DNA of 64,000 nt from Rhodococcus sp. P-2. Lineage in GTDB: Bacteria > Actinomycetota > Actinomycetes > Mycobacteriales > Mycobacteriaceae. The stretch is taken from positions 2,666,001 through 2,730,000 of the forward strand of contig NZ_CP066779.1 of assembly GCF_016598535.1 (NCBI RefSeq), read 5' to 3'. Positions 1-7,573 of the stretch are shown piece by piece (position 1 is the stretch's first letter; each line of letters starts with the position of its first letter). The translations under genes and the position numbers were made by a program. Under the pieces are notes generated by a model. That model did not search any database. It was given only the letters and a program-made list of their open reading frames with translations, and was not told the DNA's origin.

Positions 1-106
1 GACTTCACACGCGGACGCCCAGGCTTTTGTCGCCCACCTCCAGGACATCGGCGAACTGCCTCGCCCGCCCTGGTATCAGAGGTTTCGAAAGGTCTTACGC
101 AAATGA
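1..106 (+). CDS. 3' end of an unidentified gene (partial)
   Basis: The first 106 bases keep one plus-strand frame open to a TGA at 104-106. It encodes about 34 residues ending in the basic tail RFRKVLRK. Codon choice is reasonable for this genome, with mostly G or C in third positions. The tail runs 12 bases past the encapsulin stop codon, so the two genes would be convergent and slightly overlapping. The rest of the gene lies outside the window, so no function can be given. Confidence 0.4.
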   Translation, partial: TSHADAQAFVAHLQDIGELPRPPWYQRFRKVLRK

Positions 107-889
107 GACAACGGCTTCGCTGGTGTACATGAGGAACGTCATCGATTCCTGGAAATACAGCTCGACGGAGTTCGCATCGTGCGAGAGATAGCCGATGGAC
201 AGGTCCTGGCCCAGATGCAGTTCGTAGTCGCCGCCACGTGTCGAGAGCAGGAAAGCGCCGTCGATGGCCGGGGCCCAGATGATCTCGCCGTCGAGGACGC
301 GTCGCAGGTGCTCGCGGATCGGGTAGCCGTGATCGGAGGTCTCGTTGATCGCGGTGAACGCGTCGGCGTTCAGGAGCAGTGAGTACGGTCCGTTGACACC
401 GGCCAGTCGCAGCGACGTGATCGCCTGGCTGATGGCTTCCGGGTAGTCCTTGGCGTCGACGGGGAGCTTCAGTTCCGGGTTGGAACCGCTGGCCCGCACG
501 CCGGTGATGCTGGCTGCGGGATATCCCTCGAAGATGGCGCGGTCCTCGGCGAACGCGATTTGCTTGGCCGCGTCCTTGACGGGCTGCCAGTCGGAGTCCT
601 TCGCGCCGCGTTCGACGTCGTCGATGGCCTGACGGCTGACGGTGAAGGGGACCCGCAGTTCGATGATCGGCTGCGACTGACGAGCGTGTGCGATGACGCC
701 GTCGGCCAAGGGATTGATCGGCACCTGATGCCCGAGCGGGATGGCCGCGAGATCGTCACCCGACGGTCCCTCCACATCCACGACACGACGACCGGCGACG
801 TGACGCTTGAAGGTGCGGCTGGCCTCTTCTTCGATCTCGGCCCAGGCTGCTGCCGAAATGGGTGCTAGGTCGCGGTGCAGGTTTGTCAT
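95..889 (-). CDS. enc: Type 1 encapsulin shell protein (linocin M18/CFP29 family)
   Basis: Encodes 264 residues, the usual length for a family 1 encapsulin, the HK97-fold subunit that self-assembles into a roughly 60-mer nanocompartment. The N-terminus (MTNLHRDLAPISAAAWAEIEEEA) and the later stretch PINPLADGVIAHARQSQPI are typical. I recognise it as the R. erythropolis-type encapsulin. The ATG overlaps the TGA of the upstream DyP peroxidase gene (ATGA), so shell and cargo are translationally coupled. The peroxidase carries the C-terminal loading peptide, which fixes the role of this protein as its container. The alternative name bacteriocin (linocin) is historical. Confidence 0.95.
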   Translation of the reverse strand: MTNLHRDLAPISAAAWAEIEEEASRTFKRHVAGRRVVDVEGPSGDDLAAIPLGHQVPINPLADGVIAHARQSQPIIELRVPFTVSRQAIDDVERGAKDSDWQPVKDAAKQIAFAEDRAIFEGYPAASITGVRASGSNPELKLPVDAKDYPEAISQAITSLRLAGVNGPYSLLLNADAFTAINETSDHGYPIREHLRRVLDGEIIWAPAIDGAFLLSTRGGDYELHLGQDLSIGYLSHDANSVELYFQESMTFLMYTSEAVVSFA

Positions 890-1944
890 TGCTGGGCACT
901 CCTTTTGAGGCTGCCGATTCCGAGAGAACCGTCAGAGATGGGCGCTGTGAACGTCGCTTCGGGAACGAGCCTGGTCGGCAGGTCCGGGGGATCGTCGAGA
1001 AAGTCCGCCGTCGGAACGAAGAAATTGATTCCGGTGACGGCCGTCGAGAAATCGAGAATGCGGTCGTAGTTGCCGACGGGATTCCCGATGAACATGTTGG
1101 TGAGCATCTGCTCGGTCACCGTCGGCGACGCCGAGTAACCGATGAAGTAGGTTCCCATTTCAGCGGAGCCGACGTGGCCGAACGGCATGTTGTCGCGCAG
1201 GATCTGGATCTGCTCACCGGTTTCGTCCTCGATGACGGTGAGTGCGGTGTGCGAGTTGGCCGGTTTGGTGTCGTCGTCCATCTCGAGGTCTTCGAGCTTG
1301 GAGCGCCCGATCACGTTCTCCTGCTCCTCGACGGGCAGGGAATTCCACTCCGACATGTCGTGGAGGTACTTCTGGACGATGACGTAACTGCTGCCCGCGA
1401 AGTCCGGATCCTCGTCACCGACGGTGACCGCGACGTATGCGGCCTGCCCGGACGGGTTCTCGGTGCCGTCGACAAAACCCATGAGGTCGCGTTGCTCGAA
1501 GTACTTGAACCCGTGGACCTCGTCGATCACCGACGCGGCGCCGGCCAACCTGTTGGTCACGACCGTGGCGAACTCGAAGCACAGGTCCATCTGACGGGCC
1601 CGGATGTGGAACAACAGATCGCCCGGTGTGCTGGGAGCGTGGTGTTTGTCACCGGTCAACTCGATGAACGGGTGCAATTCCGCCGGGCGCGGTCCGTCGA
1701 AAAGCCGGTCCCATGCGTCCGAACCGATGCCGACGACGGCAGCCAAGCCACCTGCGGGAACCCGGAATCCGATCGAGCGCTGCAGCCCGGAAATATCCGC
1801 CAGAACGTCGTGAACTGCCTGCTCACCACCCTCGTCGATGGTGAAAACCAGGAAGATCGCAGCTTCCGTGAGCGGGGTCAGCAACGGCTGCGGTATCGCG
1901 GGAAGGGCCACCTCGGCCTCGTCGATCTCACTCGTTTCCGCCAT
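886..1944 (-). CDS. dyp: DyP-type (DypB-like) heme peroxidase, encapsulin cargo
   Basis: Dye-decolorizing peroxidase of 352 residues; Rhodococcus DypB is about 350. The GFVDGTENP signature holds the distal Asp (residue 159). His232 (SHTAL) is the likely proximal heme ligand and Arg250 (ILRDNMP) the distal arginine. The extreme C-terminus DGSLGIGSLKRSAQQ matches the encapsulin-loading peptide, so the enzyme should be packaged in the shell encoded directly downstream. DypB enzymes use peroxide to oxidise dyes, Mn(II) and lignin-like compounds. The start is uncertain: ATG at 1944 is used here, but ATG at 1980 (12 extra residues) is possible, and neither has a clear ribosome-binding site. Confidence 0.93.
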   Translation of the reverse strand: MAETSEIDEAEVALPAIPQPLLTPLTEAAIFLVFTIDEGGEQAVHDVLADISGLQRSIGFRVPAGGLAAVVGIGSDAWDRLFDGPRPAELHPFIELTGDKHHAPSTPGDLLFHIRARQMDLCFEFATVVTNRLAGAASVIDEVHGFKYFEQRDLMGFVDGTENPSGQAAYVAVTVGDEDPDFAGSSYVIVQKYLHDMSEWNSLPVEEQENVIGRSKLEDLEMDDDTKPANSHTALTVIEDETGEQIQILRDNMPFGHVGSAEMGTYFIGYSASPTVTEQMLTNMFIGNPVGNYDRILDFSTAVTGINFFVPTADFLDDPPDLPTRLVPEATFTAPISDGSLGIGSLKRSAQQ

Positions 1945-2012
1945 GCAGACCAGTATGGACGATTCCGGCAGTCCCGGCATCAGTAGTGGGTAAGTCGCGT
2001 CAGGGTGTCGCG

Positions 2013-2969
2013 TTACGGGGTTGCCGCCTGGGCGCCCGCGTCGAAGCCGGCCGGAATCTCGAAGATCTTTCCGTCGAATCCGGCGCGGTAGAGATGCCCG
2101 GCCGCGAAACCGGAATTGCCACGCCCGTAGGTCAACACGCTCGACGCTTGCAGTCCGCTGGTGAGCGAGCAGTACTGGCCGGGTCCGTCGATCCGCCACA
2201 CCTCACCACTGATGTCCGTGGGAACGATTGCGCGATCGCGCGAATCCAAGGTCAAACCATCTGGGGCAGAGAAGGTTTCGAAACCGCCGAGATCGACCAA
2301 CGATTCCGAATACCCCGGATTGTCCACGGAGATGCGGCTGACGCCCGGGTTTGCGAACGTGCGCGACACGTAGAGCCAGCGATTATCGCCACTCAGGGCG
2401 GCGCCGTTTGCACTCGGGAAGGTTGCCCACGCCGGGTCGACGGCACCGCCTGGGCTGACCTTTCCGATCAGCGAACCGAAATCGTTGGTGGCATAAATCG
2501 TTCCGTCGTGCGCGACGGCGAGGCCGTTTGCAGCGCTCAGACCACCGGCTATAGGTGTCACGGCACCGGAGTTCACGTCCACCCGAGCGACCGACGCAGC
2601 CCGCGTCAGATCGCCGATCAGCACGCCGGCGTTTGCTCCGGTTCCCACCAGCAGTGAACCGTCCGGGCTCCACGCCAGCGCGCCCGCACCGCCGGGAACC
2701 GTCGCGATCGGAACTGCAGCCTGACCAGGCGCGTCGACGCGGAAGATTCGCCCACTCACCAGGTCTGTCGTGTACAGGCGCCCCTGCCCGTCCACCGTGA
2801 CACCCTCGAGAGCTGCGCCCGGAATCTGAACGCTGAGGACGGCGGGGGACGATCCGGGGCAGGGCGCCGCGGCGGCGGCACCGGACACACCTAGAGCCAG
2901 AAGCGAACCGGCAACAAGAGCACCGGTGACACCTACCCGAATACTGCGATCGAAGATCCTGGTGCGCAT
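2013..2969 (-). CDS. Secreted SMP-30/gluconolactonase-like beta-propeller protein
   Basis: Encodes 318 residues. The first 36 form a Sec-type signal peptide: basic MRTRIFDRSIRVGV, a hydrophobic core, then a Gly/Ala-rich stretch ending near AAAAAPCP. The Cys right after the Ala run could be a lipobox cysteine, but no clear LxxC is present. The mature part has repeated propeller blades such as GVTVDGQGRLYTTDLVSGRI and GLAVAHDGTIYATNDFGSLIG, as in SMP-30/NHL proteins. Such proteins are often lactonases or esterases needing a divalent metal; the substrate here is unknown. It lies 33 bases after the hydrolase gene and upstream of dyp on the same strand, so it may share their transcript. Confidence 0.75.
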   Translation of the reverse strand: MRTRIFDRSIRVGVTGALVAGSLLALGVSGAAAAAPCPGSSPAVLSVQIPGAALEGVTVDGQGRLYTTDLVSGRIFRVDAPGQAAVPIATVPGGAGALAWSPDGSLLVGTGANAGVLIGDLTRAASVARVDVNSGAVTPIAGGLSAANGLAVAHDGTIYATNDFGSLIGKVSPGGAVDPAWATFPSANGAALSGDNRWLYVSRTFANPGVSRISVDNPGYSESLVDLGGFETFSAPDGLTLDSRDRAIVPTDISGEVWRIDGPGQYCSLTSGLQASSVLTYGRGNSGFAAGHLYRAGFDGKIFEIPAGFDAGAQAATP

Positions 2970-3002
2970 CTGCGCAACGCTAGACCTTCTGCCCGATTTC
3001 GC

Positions 3003-3959
3003 CTAGAGAGACCGAAGGAAAGAGATCAAAAGTTCATTGACCTCGGCAGCACGTTCCTGTTGGACGAAGTGCCCCGCGCCACTGAGGAGGTGCACACCCC
3101 GCAGGTCGGGGACGGTGTCCTTCATCCGTTCCAGCGCCTTGGGGCCGCTCATCGCGATGACCGGATCTTCGGCTCCCGCGACGAAGAGCGTCGGGACGCC
3201 GATGTGCGCGCCGTCCAGATCCGCACTGCGTTCCCAGTTGGCGTCGTACGCCCGGTACCAGTTCAAGCCACCTGTGAAACCTGTTGCCGTAAAGGATTTT
3301 ACATAGACGTCCAGATCGCCCTCGGTGAGCCACGACCACGGCAATGCAGGCGCCTCGGGAAGTACGTCGAGGTAGCCGTTTCCTTCGGACGGATTCTTCC
3401 AGACGTCGAGGTACCGGCAAGCCCCGGACAAGGCATGGAAGAGCCGTTGAAGGAATTCACGTGGACGGGCGTCGAGTTCGCGCTCCGCGACACCCGGTTC
3501 CTGGAAATAGTGAATGTGCAGAAAGTGCTTGCGCGCCATGCCGGCGTAGATCGTCGACGGCTTGGCCGGGAACCGGTCGGGCGCATAGGGGACCGCCAAC
3601 GAGACCAGTCCCGCAACACGATCGGGGTGGCGCAGAGCAGTGGTCCACGCGACCGGCGCGCCGAAATCGTGACCGACGAATACCGCCTTGTCGATTCCGA
3701 GAGCATCGAGTAGGTCGATCAGCCGGTTCGCGACGGCATCGTTGGTGTAGTTCTCGATCGCGTCGGGGCGGGTAGTGCCGCCGTAACCGGGCATGTCGAG
3801 CGCAATCGCTCGAAAGCCGGCTTCCGCCAACGCCGCCGACTGATGGCGATAGCTGTATCCGAGGCCGGGAAAGCCGTGGCACATAACCACGGCTGTCCCA
3901 GAACCGGAATCGTCGATCTGCCAACGGAATCCGTCGACGTCGATCGTCTTCACCGTCAT
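3003..3959 (-). CDS. Alpha/beta hydrolase, epoxide hydrolase/haloalkane dehalogenase type
   Basis: Encodes 318 residues with the alpha/beta hydrolase plan. The oxyanion-hole motif HGFPG starts at His28. The nucleophile elbow is GHDFGAP with Asp98, an aspartate rather than serine, as in epoxide hydrolases and haloalkane dehalogenases. An acid lies in VAGAEDPV, and the catalytic His is residue 297 in GAGHFVQQE. The lid region is rich in aromatic residues. The ATG lies one base after the stop of the ketosteroid isomerase gene, so the two are almost certainly co-transcribed. The natural substrate may therefore be a steroid-derived or other lipophilic compound; that is inference from context only. 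Confidence 0.85.
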   Translation of the reverse strand: MTVKTIDVDGFRWQIDDSGSGTAVVMCHGFPGLGYSYRHQSAALAEAGFRAIALDMPGYGGTTRPDAIENYTNDAVANRLIDLLDALGIDKAVFVGHDFGAPVAWTTALRHPDRVAGLVSLAVPYAPDRFPAKPSTIYAGMARKHFLHIHYFQEPGVAERELDARPREFLQRLFHALSGACRYLDVWKNPSEGNGYLDVLPEAPALPWSWLTEGDLDVYVKSFTATGFTGGLNWYRAYDANWERSADLDGAHIGVPTLFVAGAEDPVIAMSGPKALERMKDTVPDLRGVHLLSGAGHFVQQERAAEVNELLISFLRSL

Positions 3960-3960
3960 A

Positions 3961-4335
3961 TCAGGCGGTGATCATGTCTTCCTGGTTCCAGAATGCGCGC
4001 ATCGACAGGATCTTGCCGTCGTCGTCGAAAGTCATGACGTCGATGGGTGCGATGGTCAGCGTCTGCTCGCCGAGCTTGGTGATCAGCGAGAAGTGGAATG
4101 CCGCTTCGTTTCCGGCGATGCGGAGGGTGTGAAGGTGAGCTTCCTGGTCGAAGTTCTCGATCACGGAGTAGAACTCGAGAATGGACTCGCGAGTGGTGCG
4201 CACGTCGGTGCCAACCGGGTCTTCGACGGTTGCACCCTCGGCGTACAGGGCCACAACCTGTGCGGCAGTGCCCGTGGCAACTGTCTCGATGTAGGCGTCG
4301 ACGGTCTTGCGGATTACCTCTGCGGACGGTGCCAT
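3961..4335 (-). CDS. Ketosteroid isomerase family protein (SnoaL-like fold)
   Basis: Encodes 124 residues, the standard size of bacterial delta5-3-ketosteroid isomerase. The three catalytic positions of that enzyme are all present at nearly the classic numbering: Tyr15, Asp39 in ATVEDPVGT, and Asp99 in APIDVMTFD. This supports real isomerase activity rather than just the common NTF2 fold. The reaction would move the C5-C6 double bond of a 3-keto steroid to C4-C5. The start codon has a good GAGGGGT ribosome-binding site and lies 17 bases after a KstR-type operator. First gene of a minus-strand run with the alpha/beta hydrolase. Confidence 0.85.
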   Translation of the reverse strand: MAPSAEVIRKTVDAYIETVATGTAAQVVALYAEGATVEDPVGTDVRTTRESILEFYSVIENFDQEAHLHTLRIAGNEAAFHFSLITKLGEQTLTIAPIDVMTFDDDGKILSMRAFWNQEDMITA

Positions 4336-4352
4336 GGTCTACCCCTCGTAGT

Positions 4353-4366
4353 TAGAACAGGTTCTA
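4353..4366 (-). promoter_or_regulatory. KstR-type operator upstream of the ketosteroid isomerase gene
   Basis: The sequence TAGAACAGGTTCTA is a perfect 6-2-6 inverted repeat and fits the published KstR consensus TNNAACNNGTTNNA exactly. KstR is the TetR-family repressor of cholesterol uptake and ring degradation in mycobacteria and rhodococci. The site sits 17 bases before the ATG, where a repressor would block transcription. Confidence 0.8.
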
Positions 4367-4400
4367 ATTCTGAGGATAACCTACGTCTCTGATCCACGGG

Positions 4401-5135
4401 TCAGGTTTCGAGCACCTTGCGCAGGCGGGCCTTCTTCCGGTTCTCCCGCACGATCCAGACGACATCGGCGTCGTCCGACGCCTCCAGGGAGACGAATGCC
4501 GACAGTGCATTCTTCGGGTCCGCTGCGACCGCGACGCTCCAGCAGTATCCGAGCGCCTGCCGGAGAGTGCGTGTGTCGGCTTCACGACGGGCATCAGCCG
4601 GTTGCGAGACAATCCATTCGGTAGCGTCTCGGCACACCTGAACTGCCAGCGCAGCGTTGGTCTTGTCCTTCAGCAACCGCGGCTCGCAGATCCCGGCGGC
4701 TGCTGCGCGCAGCGTCAATGGATGGGCGGAACGTGCCCACTGCTCGATGATCGCCCGCAACAATTCCGGATCCGTGTCACCTATCGCCTGAACGGCCATC
4801 GCGGCAGCTTCACGTGCACGCCACGACGCACTGGTGGTCGCCGCCGTCAGACTGTCCAGAACAGCCTCGTCGCGTGAACGAACAAGGATGAATCCGAGCC
4901 CGACGATCCCGCAGCAGCGGATGTATTCGTCTTCGGACTCCACCGCCTGCAGGATGTCGTCACTGTCGGCGCCGCGCGCGAACTCGAGCATGAGCGCGAG
5001 GTTCGCGCGCGGGCCGGGCAATCCTGAACGCTCCTGCAGATAACTCCACAGTTCGTCACCGTCAAGATCCGCGAACGTCATGGGGAGTCCTACTTTCTCG
5101 AGTGCGGGCGCACCCATCATTTCACCGAAGCCCAC
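4401..5135 (-). CDS. HEAT-repeat-like helical protein of unknown function
   Basis: Encodes 244 residues rich in Ala, Leu and Glu, with helical pairs that look like HEAT or Armadillo repeats, for example around SEDEYIRCCGIVGLGFILV and SWRAREAAAMAVQAIGDTD. No catalytic motif or membrane segment is visible. The GTG start follows the TGA of the upstream permease gene with no gap, which suggests translational coupling. An internal ATG at 5081 is an alternative start. I do not recognise a characterised homologue; a scaffold or regulatory role linked to the permease is only a guess. Confidence 0.65.
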   Translation of the reverse strand: MGFGEMMGAPALEKVGLPMTFADLDGDELWSYLQERSGLPGPRANLALMLEFARGADSDDILQAVESEDEYIRCCGIVGLGFILVRSRDEAVLDSLTAATTSASWRAREAAAMAVQAIGDTDPELLRAIIEQWARSAHPLTLRAAAAGICEPRLLKDKTNAALAVQVCRDATEWIVSQPADARREADTRTLRQALGYCWSVAVAADPKNALSAFVSLEASDDADVVWIVRENRKKARLRKVLET

Positions 5136-6566
5136 TCACGACGGGAGTTCGAAGCTCACTTGCTTCCGTCGACGCGCATAGAGGAACCCGCCGACAAACG
5201 CGAGCATCAGCACCCCGGTCATCACTACTGCCAGTACGTTGCCACCCAGAAGAAGCGGGAGGTTTCCGGCAATGGCGATCGCAAATCCGATGAGTCCGAC
5301 GAGCCCCAGGCTCGGGGCAAGTTTGGTGTGCCAGAAGCGCTGATCGACCTTCGTACGATGAAAGAAGACGAGAACTGCAAGGCACGTGAGCAACATGAGA
5401 GCCACGATCCCCACCGTTGCGACACCGGCGAACCACGCGAAGATCTGTGTCACCGGATCCAGACCGATGGCGATGCAAGCGCCGAGAAGCACCAGAGCAC
5501 AGCAGGACTGCACCACAGACGCGATGTGCGGCGAACCATGCACGCGGTGCGTACGCCCACCTGCACCTGGCAGAACGCCGGTGTTCGACAGAACAAAGAT
5601 GTACCTGGCCAAGACATTGTGGAGAGACAAAACTGCGGCAAAGAGACTGGACACCAACAGAATTTGAATCAGATGGGCCGTCACCGATCCGGCAAAGTCG
5701 GTGGCAGTGGTGATCAACATGCCGTCGGGGTCGGTGCCCGCAATGTCCACGGCACCCGTATCACCCCAAGCCGTCACGACCGCCCAACTGGAGAGAGCAT
5801 AGAAGCCTCCGATGAGGATCAAGGCAGCGTACGTCGCTCGTGGGATCGTCCGCGCCGGATCCTTCGCCTCGTCGCGGAAGATCGCCGTCGACTCGAAGCC
5901 GATGTAACCGGCAAGCGCGAATACCAATGCGACGCCGGGGGATCCGGAGAAGATTTCCGACGGAGAGAACATTGCCGTCGACGGGCCTTCGGGACCACCG
6001 TCGGCGATGATGAAAGCGTCGAGGACGACGACGATCCCAACCTCTGCGATCAACAGGATGCCGAGCACCTTGCCCGACAATTCGATATGACGAAATCCGA
6101 GGACTGCGACCAGAGCCAACGAGGCGAGCGAGAAGATCCACCACGGCACCTCCGGACCACCGTACGAGGTGATCAACGAACTCATTGCCGGGCCGAGGTA
6201 GCCGTAAACGGCCAATTGCACTGTGCTGTAACTGACAAGCGCCAACATCGCACTGCCAACGCCGGCACCACGGCCGAGGCCATGTCCGATGTAGAGATAG
6301 AACGCGCCGGTTCCCGGGATGTAACGCGACATCGCGGTGAATCCGACTGCGAAGAGCAGAAGCACACCGGTTGTCACGGCGAAGGTCATCGGGAAGCCTG
6401 CACCGTTACCCCCGGAAATGCCCAGCGGCACAAGCCCACTGATCACAGTCAGGGGAGCGGCCGCGGCAACGACCATAAGGACTATCGAACCGGTACCCAG
6501 CGAGCCTCGAAGAGTTCGGTCATCGCCGGATGCATCGCGTGAAGCATTGACGGAAGTATGGGTCAT
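5136..6566 (-). CDS. APC-family amino acid/amine permease
   Basis: Encodes 476 residues with about 12 hydrophobic segments. The first, SIVLMVVAAAAPLTVISGLVP, and the following SGGNGAGFP region match the substrate-binding start of APC transporters. It probably imports an amine or amino acid with protons. Position and shared upstream motif tie it to the gamma-glutamylation enzymes encoded from 7574 onward, so it is likely the uptake step of that pathway, comparable to PuuP or an ethanolamine permease. The upstream 13-bp motif at 6578-6590 ends 11 bases before the ATG. Confidence 0.85.
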   Translation of the reverse strand: MTHTSVNASRDASGDDRTLRGSLGTGSIVLMVVAAAAPLTVISGLVPLGISGGNGAGFPMTFAVTTGVLLLFAVGFTAMSRYIPGTGAFYLYIGHGLGRGAGVGSAMLALVSYSTVQLAVYGYLGPAMSSLITSYGGPEVPWWIFSLASLALVAVLGFRHIELSGKVLGILLIAEVGIVVVLDAFIIADGGPEGPSTAMFSPSEIFSGSPGVALVFALAGYIGFESTAIFRDEAKDPARTIPRATYAALILIGGFYALSSWAVVTAWGDTGAVDIAGTDPDGMLITTATDFAGSVTAHLIQILLVSSLFAAVLSLHNVLARYIFVLSNTGVLPGAGGRTHRVHGSPHIASVVQSCCALVLLGACIAIGLDPVTQIFAWFAGVATVGIVALMLLTCLAVLVFFHRTKVDQRFWHTKLAPSLGLVGLIGFAIAIAGNLPLLLGGNVLAVVMTGVLMLAFVGGFLYARRRKQVSFELPS

Positions 6567-6577
6567 ACCGGCGATGT

Positions 6578-6590
6578 TAGAACCATTGAA
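6578..6590 (-). promoter_or_regulatory. Shared upstream motif (candidate operator) of the permease gene
   Basis: Read on the minus strand the motif is TTCAATGGTTCTA. The identical 13-mer lies at 7550-7562 upstream of the gamma-glutamyl hydrolase gene, and in both cases exactly 11 bases separate it from ATGACC. It is a candidate binding site for the FadR-type regulator encoded between the two units. Confidence 0.6.
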
Positions 6591-6664
6591 GTTGATTCGG
6601 GACCCAATTCACAAAACTTTTACTTGCGAAAAACGGGACGCACCGTCCGTTCGTCGCGCTCCCG

Positions 6665-7387
6665 TCAGCCTTCTTCCTGCAGCGCCAAGCGTTTGAGCTC
6701 GTCTTTTGCGTGCAGAATGTGACGTTCCATCGCTTCCGCCGCGCGAGCGCTGTCGCCCCGCTTGATCGCCTCGAAGATCTCCTTGTGCTCCACCCTCGAA
6801 GCCTCGACCTGGTCTTCGAATACGAGATGATCGACGGGGACGAACATTTCGCCGCGAGCCTCGACCACAGCGGCCTCCAACCTGCTGTTTCCCGCCGCTC
6901 TGGCGATACCGCCGTGGAACCTGGCGTCACAAGCCCGGAACGATCCCCGACTTCCGGAAACCCCCAATTGCTCAATGGATTCGAGCAACTCGAGAAGATG
7001 ACGATCGGTTCGCCGGACCGCCGCGAGGCTCGCCGTGCGCATTTCCAACCCGATACGGAGGTCGACGATCTCGTCGATATCTGCCTCTCGCGCTTTCAAC
7101 TGGCCAACCCAGTCTTCATAAGGCCTGGTCAACTCCGAAACGAACGATCCGCCGGTGGCTCCTCGCCGAACCTCGATGTATCCCATCGCCTGAAGGATTC
7201 GGATCGCTTCTCGCACACTGACTCGACCGACTTCGAGTTGCTGAGACAGTTCACGCTCGGACGGCAGGCGATCACCGGGGCTGAGCGCGCCGCTGTGAAT
7301 GAGCAGTCGCAAGCGTCGAGCGATATCCTCCCCCAACGTCGGTGCACTGACCATGAATTCAATGGCCGGCAGCTTGTCGATCTGCAC
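6665..7387 (-). CDS. FadR/GntR-family transcriptional regulator
   Basis: Encodes 240 residues. The N-terminal winged helix-turn-helix is clear: DRLPSERELSQQLEVGRVSV, then REAIRILQAMGYIEVRRG. The C-terminal FCD domain contains the helical ligand pocket with RACDARFHGGIARAAGN, where Asp and His residues usually bind a metal. The GTG start at 7387 has an AGGGGG ribosome-binding site. It lies between the permease and the divergent catabolic operon and probably controls both, the ligand being the amine or a gamma-glutamyl intermediate. Binding at the shared TTCAATGGTTCTA motif is inferred, not shown. Confidence 0.85.
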   Translation of the reverse strand: MQIDKLPAIEFMVSAPTLGEDIARRLRLLIHSGALSPGDRLPSERELSQQLEVGRVSVREAIRILQAMGYIEVRRGATGGSFVSELTRPYEDWVGQLKAREADIDEIVDLRIGLEMRTASLAAVRRTDRHLLELLESIEQLGVSGSRGSFRACDARFHGGIARAAGNSRLEAAVVEARGEMFVPVDHLVFEDQVEASRVEHKEIFEAIKRGDSARAAEAMERHILHAKDELKRLALQEEG

Positions 7388-7546
7388 GTCTCGTACCCCC
7401 TACTCGGTGCCTGGACCGACTCTTACGCTTCGTCTTGACCTACGAAATCGAACGCTCCCATTCGCAACTGTCCTTGAATAGATACAGCAGCGCGCGGCAC
7501 TTCGAACCCGTTACCCCAACTTTACAAGCCAAACTCTAGCGAAAAG

Positions 7547-7562
7547 CCATTCAATGGTTCTA
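7547..7562 (+). promoter_or_regulatory. Shared motif/inverted repeat (candidate operator) of the gamma-glutamyl hydrolase operon
   Basis: The site holds a near-perfect inverted repeat CCATT-C-AATGG (7547-7557), extended to TTCAATGGTTCTA (7550-7562). The 13-mer recurs before the permease gene at the same distance from the start codon. This placement also supports ATG 7574, not ATG 7562, as the true start of the downstream gene. Confidence 0.6.
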
Positions 7563-7573
7563 TGCTCGCTCCT

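Noticed and set aside
5160-6542. A 460-codon plus-strand frame
   Set aside because: Antisense to the APC permease gene. The encoded sequence is rich in Arg, Gln and His with no hydrophobic pattern.
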